From Alphaproteobacteria bacterium (GTDB lineage: Bacteria; Pseudomonadota; Alphaproteobacteria; Rhizobiales; Beijerinckiaceae): a stretch of 38,297 nt of DNA. The DNA lies in NCBI GenBank assembly GCA_016869435.1, contig VGEB01000019.1, forward strand, positions 1 through 38,297. The letters run 5' to 3'. Every line of letters starts with the position of its first letter. The first letter of the stretch is position 1. Positions 24,187-32,375 of the stretch are shown here, piece after piece. The notes below the pieces were generated by a model. It was given only the letters and a program-made list of their open reading frames with translations, was not told the origin of the DNA and made no database searches. Both the position numbers and the translations under genes were made by a program.

Positions 24187-24319
24187 TGTCCAGCCTCGGT
24201 TCGATTTCGGATCACGAACAGATGTCGAATACATATGTCTACGCCCCTGAATTTAACAGAGCGTACCGCGAAGCTTCTGGCGTCCTTTTGCCCCGCATAC
24301 GCGCTAGGCATGTGTTTTT

Positions 24320-25603
24320 TCAGCCGAAAGCCTCCGTGAGGTCGGCAATGAGGTCGTCCGGATGCTCAATGCCGATCGACGCGCGAATAAGCGAAGGCGT
24401 GATGCCGATTTCCCGGCGGGCTTCTTCGGAAAGCCCCGAATGCACCGTCGTCGCCGGGTGGCAGATCAGGGACTCGGAGCCGCCCAGGCTCACGGCGAGC
24501 TTGAAAATCTGAAGCCGATCGAGAAGGGCGAAAGCCTCGGCCTGCCCGCCGACGACTTCAAATGCGAAGGTCGAGCCGGCGGATGTGGACTGACGATCCA
24601 TCAGCAATCGCTGAGGATGATCGGGCGGCAACAGCGGCGGATAGTGAACGTGGGCCACTTTGGGATGGCTCGCGAGAAAATCCGCGACGATCGCCGCGTT
24701 CTCCGCGGCCCGGTTCATGCGCAACGACAGCGTTTCGAGCGATCGGCCGAGCATCCAGCAGGAATGCGGATCGAGCTGCGTGCCGATGGCGCTGCGCATG
24801 GCCCGAATCGTCTTGAGATGCGCGCAGTCGCCGACGACGGCGCCGCCGATAAGATCGCTGTGTCCGCCGACATATTTGGTCAGCGAATACAGCGACAGAT
24901 CGGCGCCGTGCCGGAGCGGCGACTGGAAAACCGGGCCGAGCAGCGTATTGTCGCAGCAAATCACCGGGCGCGCGCCCTGTTTCCTCGCGACGTCTTCGGC
25001 GATGCGCCGCACCAGCGCGATGTCGACGAGGCTGTTCATCGGATTGGACGGCGTCTCGATGAAGATCATCGCCATGCGTCCGATGGCCATCGCGCGGGCG
25101 GCGGCGGCGCGGATGTTTTCCTCGTCAAGCCCGTTGGTGAAGCCGACGCCCGTCAAGCCGAAGGGCGCCAGGGTCTTGTCGATGAGAACTTCGGTGCCGC
25201 CATAGAGCGGGCGGCTGCGCAGAATCGTTTCTCCTGGCCGCGCGAACGCGAGAATCGTGGTGACGATCGCCGACATGCCGGACGAAAAGACGAGACCGCA
25301 TTCAGCATGTTCGTAGATCGCCAGACGATCCTCGACGATCTCAAGATTGGGATGATTGAAGCGCGAATAGACGAGGCCGGACTCTTCGCCTTCCGGCGGT
25401 GTGCGGCGGCCGGCCATGTAATCGAAAAAATCGCGCCCATGCTCGGCGGTGCGAAACACGAAGGTCGAGGTGAGAAATACCGGCGGCTTGACCGACCCTT
25501 CCGACAGCGCCGGATCATAGCCGTAACCCAACATCAACGTTTCCGGATGAAGCAAATGGTTGCCGATGCTGGCCTTATGGTAACGCGCGCTGTCCATGAT
25601 CAT
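24320..25603 (-). CDS. PLP enzyme of the cystathionine gamma-synthase / methionine gamma-lyase family
   Basis: A 427-residue Cys/Met-metabolism PLP enzyme. Visible family features: [79 protein letters not shown] and the PLP lysine K243 in [16 protein letters not shown]. The C-terminus [20 protein letters not shown] is typical. Members perform gamma-synthase, gamma-lyase or sulfhydrylase reactions and cannot be told apart here by eye. Its position beside catabolic genes (Kbl, threonine dehydrogenase, HglS) favours a degradative role such as methionine gamma-lyase; this is inference. The ATG at 25603 or the one at 25597 could start the protein; GAGGGC supports the latter. Confidence 0.87.
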   Translation of the reverse strand: MIMDSARYHKASIGNHLLHPETLMLGYGYDPALSEGSVKPPVFLTSTFVFRTAEHGRDFFDYMAGRRTPPEGEESGLVYSRFNHPNLEIVEDRLAIYEHAECGLVFSSGMSAIVTTILAFARPGETILRSRPLYGGTEVLIDKTLAPFGLTGVGFTNGLDEENIRAAAARAMAIGRMAMIFIETPSNPMNSLVDIALVRRIAEDVARKQGARPVICCDNTLLGPVFQSPLRHGADLSLYSLTKYVGGHSDLIGGAVVGDCAHLKTIRAMRSAIGTQLDPHSCWMLGRSLETLSLRMNRAAENAAIVADFLASHPKVAHVHYPPLLPPDHPQRLLMDRQSTSAGSTFAFEVVGGQAEAFALLDRLQIFKLAVSLGGSESLICHPATTVHSGLSEEARREIGITPSLIRASIGIEHPDDLIADLTEAFG

Positions 25604-25657
25604 GCCCTCGACTTCGCCACTCGATCATCAGGCGGCGCCGCTGCCGTAGAAATAGCG

Positions 25658-26917
25658 CTACGGCTGCTTGGCCCCCATAGGCGAATCTTTCGGCTCCGCC
25701 ATCTCCGCCAGCGCCTCCAAAGCCGCATCGATATCGGCGGCGGTGTGGTCAGCGCTGATCTGAAACCTGATTTCCTCGTCGCCTCGCGGCACGACAGGAT
25801 AGGTCAGGCCGGTGACCAGAACGCCGCGCCGCCGCAGATGCTCGACGAGCGCCACGGTTCTCGCGCTGTCGCGGGTGACGAGCGGCGCCACCGGATGTTC
25901 TCCGGGCAAGGTCTCGAAGCCGAGCCTGATCAGCCCCGCCTTGAAGCGTGCGGTCATCGACCGCAGATGCGCGAGAAGGGACAGGCCAACAGCGCTGTCC
26001 ACAATGTCGATGGCCTTATGCGCCGCGGCGGCTTCCGCCGGGGTAATGGGATTCGAATAGACATAGAAGGGCGAGCGCTCGCGCAGATAGCGGATGAGAA
26101 TCTCGTCCCCCACGACATAGCCGCCATTCACCCCGAATGCCTTGCCGAGCGTCGCCACCAGAATGTCGACGGGGCCGCCGATCGTGTATTCCTCGGTCCC
26201 GCGCCCGGTCGCGCCGAGCGCGCCGACGCCGTGAGAATCATCGACGACCACGATCGCCCCATCGGCGAAGGCGCCGTCGCGACTGCGCGCCAGCGCCATG
26301 ATACGGTCGAGCGGCGCATGATCGCCGCGCATGCTGAACACGCCGTCGGTCACGATGACCGCGCGGTCGCATGACGTCGTTGACTCGTCGAGGCGTCTTT
26401 CGAGTTCGCCCATGTCGAGATGCTTGTAGATATGCTTCACGGCGGGCGCAGCGAGAGAGATCGCGTTGATGATGCAATTGTGATTGAGCGCGTCGCTGAT
26501 GATCGCCGTCTTCTTGCCGACGAGCTGAGGAATGAGTCCCATGATCGCGGCGTAGGCCGACGAAAAGGCGATCGCCGCCGGCCGCGAGTGAAAGGCCGCC
26601 AGGCGGCGCTCCAATGCGACGTGAGGCGACCAGGCGCCGCTGATAAAGCGCACGGCGCCGGGCCCCGCGCCATATTTCGCCGCCGCTTCTTCCTCGGCGG
26701 CGATCACCTCGGCGCGCAACGACATACCGAGATAATTGTTGGCGTTCATGCGGAGAAACGGCTTGTCGCCTTCGCCTTCGATGAGAAAGCGGGGACCGTA
26801 GCCGGCTTGCGCGGGCATGACGCCGCAAAGGACGCTTTCCGCGCCTTTAAGGAGACCGGCGCGCGACAGTTCGTCGAGCTGCGCCGCGAGCGCCTTACTC
26901 AAGCGTTGCGTTGGCAT
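25658..26917 (-). CDS. kbl: glycine C-acetyltransferase (2-amino-3-ketobutyrate CoA ligase)
   Basis: A 419-residue alpha-oxoamine synthase. It cleaves 2-amino-3-oxobutyrate with CoA to glycine and acetyl-CoA, the second step of threonine breakdown. Features: FLRMNANNYLGMSLRAEVI, GAVRFISGAWSPHVALERRL, FSSAYAAIMGLIPQLV, DALNHNCIINAI, VVDDSHGVGALGATGRGTEE, and the PLP lysine K259 in ATLGKAFGVNGGYV. The ATG at 26917 is chosen because GAGG precedes it and because it overlaps the end of the threonine dehydrogenase gene by 23 bases, a sign of coupling. Related 8-amino-7-oxononanoate synthases are the alternative, but the neighbour decides for threonine catabolism. Confidence 0.9.
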   Translation of the reverse strand: MPTQRLSKALAAQLDELSRAGLLKGAESVLCGVMPAQAGYGPRFLIEGEGDKPFLRMNANNYLGMSLRAEVIAAEEEAAAKYGAGPGAVRFISGAWSPHVALERRLAAFHSRPAAIAFSSAYAAIMGLIPQLVGKKTAIISDALNHNCIINAISLAAPAVKHIYKHLDMGELERRLDESTTSCDRAVIVTDGVFSMRGDHAPLDRIMALARSRDGAFADGAIVVVDDSHGVGALGATGRGTEEYTIGGPVDILVATLGKAFGVNGGYVVGDEILIRYLRERSPFYVYSNPITPAEAAAAHKAIDIVDSAVGLSLLAHLRSMTARFKAGLIRLGFETLPGEHPVAPLVTRDSARTVALVEHLRRRGVLVTGLTYPVVPRGDEEIRFQISADHTAADIDAALEALAEMAEPKDSPMGAKQP

Positions 26918-27887
26918 TTCTCGCCTCATGTGGAATTGGTTGGTCAAATGCGCCAGTCGCCGAAGTCAGTTGGGCCAGCATGTCACTGGTCATCGCGGCA
27001 AGATCGAATCGAGGCGCAAAACCCCAATCCTCTCGCGCTGCGCTGGCGTCGAGCGACTGCGGCCAGGACTCTGCGATCGCCTGGCGCAATGGGTCGACGC
27101 GGTAATCCACATCGAAGGACGAAATGTGTTTGCGAATTTCGGCGGCGATTTCACGCGGCGTGACGCTCATGCCGGTGACGTTATAGGCGTTGCGAAATCT
27201 TAGACGCTGGGGATTGGATTCCATCAGTTCGATGATGGCCCGAATCGCGTCTGGCATATACATCATGTCGAGGCGCGTCTTGGCGGCGAGAAAGCAGGAA
27301 TAGCGCTCGCCTCGAACCGCCGCGCGAAACATTTCGACGGCGTAGTCGGTGACGCCGCCGCCCGGCGGCGCCGCGAAAGAAACGAGGCCGGGCAGACGCA
27401 ATCCGCGCGCATCGACGCCGAAACGGGCCGCGTAATAATCGCACAGCATTTCGCCGGCGACCTTGGTGACGCCATAGATCGTCGTCGGTCTTTGGATGGT
27501 GACCTGCGGGGTGCTAAGTCGCGGCGTCGTTGGGCCGAACGCCGCAATCGAGCTTGGGAAAAATACTTTGCAGCCAAAACGACGCGCGGCCTCCAGCACA
27601 TTATAGAGCCCGCTCATATTAACGCTCCAGGCGACCTGGGGCCTGCCCTCGGCCGCCGCGGAGAGAAGCGCGGCGAGGTGATAGATGACGCCAATATCGC
27701 GTCGCTCGACAAGATCGGCGACAGCTTCCGGTTCGACGCAGTCGAGACGCTCATAGAATTCGTCGGATGGCCGCGCATTCGCAAGATCGGAAGCGATCAC
27801 GCCCGTCCTTCCATATCGCTCGCGCAAGGCCGGCGTCAGTTCGGCGCCGATCTGGCCAAGCGCGCCGGTGACGAGAATGGATCGCAT
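26895..27887 (-). CDS. SDR-type L-threonine 3-dehydrogenase
   Basis: A 330-residue extended short-chain dehydrogenase resembling the NAD-dependent threonine dehydrogenases of the epimerase-like class rather than the zinc type. It has the Rossmann motif TGALGQIGAEL (about 7-17), YHLAALLSAAAEG, FFPSSIAAFGPTTP and the catalytic Y138-x3-K142 in IYGVTKVAGE, then LRLPGLVSFAAPPGGGVTDY, which is a hallmark of this class. The enzyme makes 2-amino-3-oxobutyrate, passed to Kbl, whose gene overlaps its end. Together they turn threonine into glycine and acetyl-CoA. Annotation as a plain NAD-dependent epimerase would be less informative. Confidence 0.85.
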   Translation of the reverse strand: MRSILVTGALGQIGAELTPALRERYGRTGVIASDLANARPSDEFYERLDCVEPEAVADLVERRDIGVIYHLAALLSAAAEGRPQVAWSVNMSGLYNVLEAARRFGCKVFFPSSIAAFGPTTPRLSTPQVTIQRPTTIYGVTKVAGEMLCDYYAARFGVDARGLRLPGLVSFAAPPGGGVTDYAVEMFRAAVRGERYSCFLAAKTRLDMMYMPDAIRAIIELMESNPQRLRFRNAYNVTGMSVTPREIAAEIRKHISSFDVDYRVDPLRQAIAESWPQSLDASAAREDWGFAPRFDLAAMTSDMLAQLTSATGAFDQPIPHEARNANATLE

Positions 27888-27969
27888 GCTTTCCGATACC
27901 GCGGACGGCTTCCACGCGCGTTGAGCGCCTGCTCTTCAGTTATAGCCGCTCGCCGCGCCGCCAATACGC

Positions 27970-29385
27970 TCACTGCGTTTTTTCAAGATCGAAGGGTTGC
28001 GACACATCAAGGCCAAGCGACTCGAGGCTTGTCGCTAAGGAACGCAATTCCGCCTCCTGATAAAGGGCAAATTCATCAAGGACCGGCGCGCCAAGCGCCG
28101 CCTCGAAGGCGCGTCGGTCGGCGCGCTCGATGAATTGCTCCGCGCGCTGGTCTCCGAGATTCGAGCGAAAAATGCCGGCCGCGCTGACCGGCAGAAAATC
28201 TTCGTAAAGAATCGGTTCCGCGCGCAGGGCGCCGCGCTGCAAGAGATCGTCGATGGACGGACGAGACGCTGTCTCCCCTGCCCCGGCTTCCGCAACCGGC
28301 GAATAGCGGGAAAAAGCAAGCTTCTCACGCCTCAGCGTCTCATCATCGTCGGGGAACGCCGCAAAACGCCGGGTCAGCGCCTCGTTGAAGGCGTGCGCAT
28401 TGGCGCCATCCGTCGCGAGCGCGACCTCGGTCTGAGCCTCGGCGAGAAGCCTGTCGTAAAGCGCGCGTCCGCTTGCTGTCAGCGCCGCGCCTCTTTGTTC
28501 GATCTCGCCGAAGCGTGCGGCATGAGCGCCGGTTGCGCGCCGGCCGTCTTCCTCGATGAATTCGACAGGCTCGGCGCGCGCCTTGAAGCTCGTCTGGCGC
28601 AGGAGAATCGGGCAGCGGCGACGCGGCGGCCCTTCGATAATCGCCTTTGGATTCATGCCGTGCGCCGACATGGCCGCGTGCACGGCGTCGATATCGAGCG
28701 CATGCAAGGTGAGATGGTTGATATGCGGCCCCTTGAAGCAAACAATGTCGGCGAGCAGCGGATGCGTCGAATGGAGCCTCTGATAAATGGCGGACGAGAC
28801 CGTCGCCTGCCCGCTCCAGCGGAAGGTCTTCCCCGCTTCAACCACAAATTCGCGCGCCTCTTCGTCGTTAAAGCTGCGCGTCTCGAAAATATCGATCAGC
28901 CGTCGGCAGCGCGGCGTGAAAATGTCGCGCCGAGCGAGAACCTTCGCTGCGATCTCACCCGCCTGCGCATCGGGTATCAGATCCGGTCTGAGAAGCGAGC
29001 AGAAGATTCGAAACGGGCTCGCCCGCATTGCGCTTTCGCCGATCGGACGGAATGCGGTCGAATGCACCGGAATGCCGGCGATTGACAGGTCGTAATAGCC
29101 GACAGGCGCCATTCCCATGATCGCGAACAGCCGGCGCAGCGTCGACAACTCCTCGGCCGTCCCGACGCGAATGGCGCCATGCCGCTCGACGTCGAGCCGC
29201 TCAAATTCGCCGCTTTCGAGGAGGCGCTGCTTCAGTTGCGGATCGTTGGCGAGGCATCGCCCGTTCACCTCGGCGACGAGCGCCTTCATCGCGCGATACT
29301 GCGGCGCTTCCGCCTGATACATATCCGAGATCGCCGAGGCGAACATCGCCCGAATGGCGTCGGCTGAGGGAGGAGGATCGCTCAT
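27970..29385 (-). CDS. hglS: 2-oxoadipate dioxygenase/decarboxylase (HglS, DUF1338/YdcJ family)
   Basis: A 471-residue DUF1338-family protein. In Pseudomonas putida the family member HglS uses Fe(II) and oxygen to turn 2-oxoadipate into D-2-hydroxyglutarate and carbon dioxide in lysine catabolism. The conserved parts are VERHGAIRVGTAEELSTLRR (H69 as likely iron ligand), YYDLSIAGIPVHSTAFRP, KGPHINHLTLHALDID (H221 or H224 as second ligand) and ARFGEIEQRG (E294 as third); the assignment of ligands is by analogy with HglS. The start at 29385 is preferred to an upstream in-frame codon. It lies between the threonine dehydrogenase (82 bases) and the ALDH7 gene (79 bases) on the same strand. Confidence 0.87.
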   Translation of the reverse strand: MSDPPPSADAIRAMFASAISDMYQAEAPQYRAMKALVAEVNGRCLANDPQLKQRLLESGEFERLDVERHGAIRVGTAEELSTLRRLFAIMGMAPVGYYDLSIAGIPVHSTAFRPIGESAMRASPFRIFCSLLRPDLIPDAQAGEIAAKVLARRDIFTPRCRRLIDIFETRSFNDEEAREFVVEAGKTFRWSGQATVSSAIYQRLHSTHPLLADIVCFKGPHINHLTLHALDIDAVHAAMSAHGMNPKAIIEGPPRRRCPILLRQTSFKARAEPVEFIEEDGRRATGAHAARFGEIEQRGAALTASGRALYDRLLAEAQTEVALATDGANAHAFNEALTRRFAAFPDDDETLRREKLAFSRYSPVAEAGAGETASRPSIDDLLQRGALRAEPILYEDFLPVSAAGIFRSNLGDQRAEQFIERADRRAFEAALGAPVLDEFALYQEAELRSLATSLESLGLDVSQPFDLEKTQ

Positions 29386-29464
29386 TTGCGCTCTGACCAA
29401 TCGATGGTCGATCCCTTTATGTATGTCGTCGGCGCGAGAAATTCATTGCGCAGCGACGTTGACG

Positions 29465-30991
29465 CTAAGCGTCGAGGTCGAATTTGACTCCCTGGGCCAG
29501 CGGCAACTCGCCCGAATAATTGATCGTGTTAGTGGCGCGGCGCATATAGGCCTTCCAACAGTCGGACCCCGCTTCGCGGCCGCCGCCCGTGTCCTTCTCG
29601 CCGCCGAACGCCCCGCCGATCTCGGCCCCCGACGGCCCGATGTTCACATTGGCGATGCCACAGTCCGACCCGTCGGCGGCCATGAAACGCTCGGCTTCAT
29701 CCAGGCGCGCGGTGAAGATCGACGACGCCAGCCCATGAGCGACTTCATTGTTCAACGCGATCGCTTCGTCGAGGCTGCGGAACTTCATCACATAAAGGAT
29801 AGGCGCAAATGTCTCGCGCCGCACGACCTCGGTCTGGGCCGGCATGTCGATAAGCGCCGGACGCACATAGTAGGCCTCGGGATATTCATCAGCGAGCACG
29901 CGTTCCCCGCCAAAGACGACTCCCCCGGCGTCGCGGGCTTCGTCGAGCGCCGCGCGCATCGCCGAATAGGCGCTCGCGTCGATCAGCGGGCCGATGAGCG
30001 AAGCGCCGTCACGGGGATCGCCGACCGGAACCGAAGCGTAGGCGCGGCGCAATCGGTTGAGAAGCTCGTCATAGGCATCTTCATGAACGATCAAGCGGCG
30101 CAAGGTCGTGCAGCGCTGGCCCGCCGTGCCCATCGCCGCAAATGCGATCGCCCGCACCGCGAGGTCGAGGGGCGCGGAGGCGCAGACGATGGCCGCGTTG
30201 TTGCCGCCAAGCTCGAGAATTGATCGCGCAAAGCGACGTGCGAGGCGCGGCGCGACGGCGCGGCCCATGGCGGTCGACCCCGTCGCGGAGAGGAGCCGAA
30301 TCCGCGCATCTTCGACCAACGCTTCGCCGATGTCGCGACCGCCGACGAGCACAGTGGAAAGACCGTCAGGCGCATCGCCGAAGCGCGCGGCGGCGCGCTC
30401 GACCAGCGCTTGCGTCGCCAGCGCGACGAGCGGAGTCTTTTCCGAAGGCTTCCACACCAGCGAATTCCCGCAAACCAGAGCCAGCGCCACGTTCCAGGCC
30501 CAGACGGCGACGGGAAAGTTGAAGCTGGTGATGACGCCGGCGACCCCGAGCGGATGCCACGTCTCCATCATCCGATGGCCGCGGCGTTCGGTGGCGATGG
30601 TCAATCCGTGGAGCTGCCGCGACAGGCCGACGGCGAAGTCGCAGATGTCGATCATCTCCTGGATTTCGCCGAGACCCTCCGTCGTGATTTTGCCGGCCTC
30701 GATCGTGACAAGGCGCGCCAACTCGGCCTTGGCCGCGCGCAGTTCCTCGCCGAGCAAGCGCACGAATTCGCCTCGGCGCGGCGCCGGGACATTGCGCCAG
30801 ATGTGAAACGCATCCTCGGCGCGCGCGATAGTCTGCTGCGCGATGTTTGAGTCGGCGCTTTCAACGCGGGCGATGATCTCGCCGGTGATCGGCGAGCGCG
30901 TGGCCAAAGACCCACGCGTCACTCTATGAGATTCCACTCCCAATTTGTGAAGAAGCGCCGCCGTTTCGGCGGCCACGTCGGACGCCTCCAT
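29465..30991 (-). CDS. ALDH7-type aldehyde dehydrogenase, likely 2-aminoadipate-semialdehyde dehydrogenase
   Basis: A 508-residue NAD-dependent aldehyde dehydrogenase of the antiquitin (ALDH7) class, the class containing P. putida AmaB. Features: PITGEIIARVESADS, HPLGVAGVITSFNFPVAVWA, VWKPSEKTPLVALA, LELGGNNAAIV, catalytic C294 in GTAGQRCTTLRR, and the ALDH7-specific tail GGAFGGEKDTGGGREAGSD then RATNTINYSGELPLAQG. The expected reaction is oxidation of 2-aminoadipate-6-semialdehyde to 2-aminoadipate, though such enzymes also accept glutamate semialdehyde and betaine aldehyde. GGGGA precedes the start. The HglS gene downstream acts further along the same lysine pathway. The divergent transaminase gene on its other side could produce its substrate. 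Confidence 0.87.
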   Translation of the reverse strand: MEASDVAAETAALLHKLGVESHRVTRGSLATRSPITGEIIARVESADSNIAQQTIARAEDAFHIWRNVPAPRRGEFVRLLGEELRAAKAELARLVTIEAGKITTEGLGEIQEMIDICDFAVGLSRQLHGLTIATERRGHRMMETWHPLGVAGVITSFNFPVAVWAWNVALALVCGNSLVWKPSEKTPLVALATQALVERAAARFGDAPDGLSTVLVGGRDIGEALVEDARIRLLSATGSTAMGRAVAPRLARRFARSILELGGNNAAIVCASAPLDLAVRAIAFAAMGTAGQRCTTLRRLIVHEDAYDELLNRLRRAYASVPVGDPRDGASLIGPLIDASAYSAMRAALDEARDAGGVVFGGERVLADEYPEAYYVRPALIDMPAQTEVVRRETFAPILYVMKFRSLDEAIALNNEVAHGLASSIFTARLDEAERFMAADGSDCGIANVNIGPSGAEIGGAFGGEKDTGGGREAGSDCWKAYMRRATNTINYSGELPLAQGVKFDLDA

Positions 30992-31121
30992 TTCGAGTCC
31001 CCGATTATCGCGATGACTTGCACGGCTGGCGCCGGCTGTCGCACTCGCCTATGTATGCATTAAACACGCAAATGTCCGCCCGCATCTAGCTGATGCGGAT
31101 GCGCGCGAAAAGCTCTCGGAT
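30992..31121. promoter_or_regulatory. divergent promoter region between ALDH7 gene and aminotransferase gene
   Basis: 130 bases separate two divergent genes. The middle (about 31050-31075, with TATGTATGCATTAAACACG) is AT-rich compared with its surroundings and includes ATGCAT and a TATG run suitable for -10 elements. No operator consensus can be named. The layout suggests shared control of the transaminase and the aldehyde dehydrogenase operon. Confidence 0.5.
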
Positions 31122-32366
31122 ATGGAAGGCTCGGCGTTCAGGAACCCGCACGTCGCCAGGAACTACGATCCGCTTCCCGTCATGCTCACACGCGGACAGG
31201 GAGCTTATCTGTGGGATGTGGAAGGTCGGCGCTACATCGATATGATGAGCGCCTACTCGGCCGTTAGCCTCGGACACGCTCATCCGCGCATCCTTTCAGC
31301 GCTGGCCGAACAGGCGCGGCGGCTGGCCGTGCCTTCCCGCGCCTTTTACGATGACAGGCTTGGCCTGTTTCTCGAAGAGCTGTGCAAGCTGACCGGACTC
31401 GATGTCGCCTTGCCGATGAACACCGGGGCGGAGGCGGTGGAGACGGCGATCAAGGCGGCGCGTCGCTGGGGCAGCCGCGTCAAGGGGATTGCCAATCCGG
31501 AGATCATCGTCGCCGACGGCAATTTTCACGGCCGAACCACGACGATCATCAGCTTCTCGTCCGAGAGCGCGTATCGGGACGGGTTCGGCCCCTTCATGCC
31601 GGGCTTTCGCGCCGCGCGCTTCGGTGATCTCGCGGCGTTTGCGGCCGCCGTCTCGCCCAACACCGCCGCCATTCTGGTCGAGCCGATCCAGGGCGAAGCG
31701 GGCGTCATCGTGCCGCCGGATGGCTGGCTCGCCGGGCTCCGCAAACTGTGTGACGAACGCGGGATATTGCTGCTGCTGGATGAGGTTCAATCCGGGCTGG
31801 GGCGTAGCGGAACATGGTTCGCCTTCCAGCATGAGAATATTGTCCCCGATGGCGTCACGCTGGGAAAGGCGCTGGGCGGCGGGGTTCTGCCTGTTTCCGC
31901 CTTCGTGGCGAAGCGCGAAGTCATGGACGTGTTCACGCCCGGGTCACATGGATCGACGTTCGGCGGCAACGCTCTGGCCGCCGCCGTCGGACTCGAAGCG
32001 TTGCGCGTCATTCGCGACGAGCGGCTGGTCGAGCGCAGTCAGGCGCTCGGCGCGAGAATGCTGGAGCGGCTGCGCACGATGCGCCCGCCGGCGATCGAGG
32101 AGATCCGCGGCCGCGGCCTGTGGGCGGGCGTGGAATTGGACCCGCGCTATGCGAACGCACGAGACATTTGCAAGGGACTGATCGACAAAGGCGTACTGAC
32201 GACCGCTACCCATCGCACCGTCGTTCGCCTGGCGCCGCCATTCGTCATTTCTCAAGACGACCTCGATATTGCGCTGGACGCCGTCGAGGAAACAATCTCA
32301 AAATTTGACGCCCCGCGCGCTGTCGGCGACGCGGCGGCAGGCGCCGCCCAGCGGCTCGACGCATAG
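31122..32366 (+). CDS. rocD: ornithine--oxo-acid aminotransferase-type class III transaminase
   Basis: A 414-residue class III PLP aminotransferase closest to ornithine delta-aminotransferase: NYDPLPVMLTRGQGAYLWDV, YIDMMSAYSAVSLGHAHPRI, SRAFYDDRLGLFLEELCKLTG, LPMNTGAEAVETAIKAARRW, then LVEPIQGEAGVIVPP, LLLLDEVQSGLGRSG and PLP lysine K249 in VTLGKALGGGVLPVS, SHGSTFGGNALAAAV following. It would transfer the terminal amino group of ornithine to 2-oxoglutarate, making glutamate semialdehyde and glutamate. Because the adjacent genes encode lysine-pathway enzymes, action on lysine is a possibility. The ribosome site is weak. It runs convergently towards the flavoprotein gene, with nine bases between the stops. 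Confidence 0.9.
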   Translation: MEGSAFRNPHVARNYDPLPVMLTRGQGAYLWDVEGRRYIDMMSAYSAVSLGHAHPRILSALAEQARRLAVPSRAFYDDRLGLFLEELCKLTGLDVALPMNTGAEAVETAIKAARRWGSRVKGIANPEIIVADGNFHGRTTTIISFSSESAYRDGFGPFMPGFRAARFGDLAAFAAAVSPNTAAILVEPIQGEAGVIVPPDGWLAGLRKLCDERGILLLLDEVQSGLGRSGTWFAFQHENIVPDGVTLGKALGGGVLPVSAFVAKREVMDVFTPGSHGSTFGGNALAAAVGLEALRVIRDERLVERSQALGARMLERLRTMRPPAIEEIRGRGLWAGVELDPRYANARDICKGLIDKGVLTTATHRTVVRLAPPFVISQDDLDIALDAVEETISKFDAPRAVGDAAAGAAQRLDA

Positions 32367-32375
32367 ACGCTGCGG

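Noticed and set aside
24362-26374. 670-codon plus-strand open frame antisense to the CGS-family and kbl genes
   Set aside because: It spans two well-supported genes on the other strand, has an arginine/alanine-rich composition and no family motifs. Long antisense frames are expected when third positions are strongly GC-biased.
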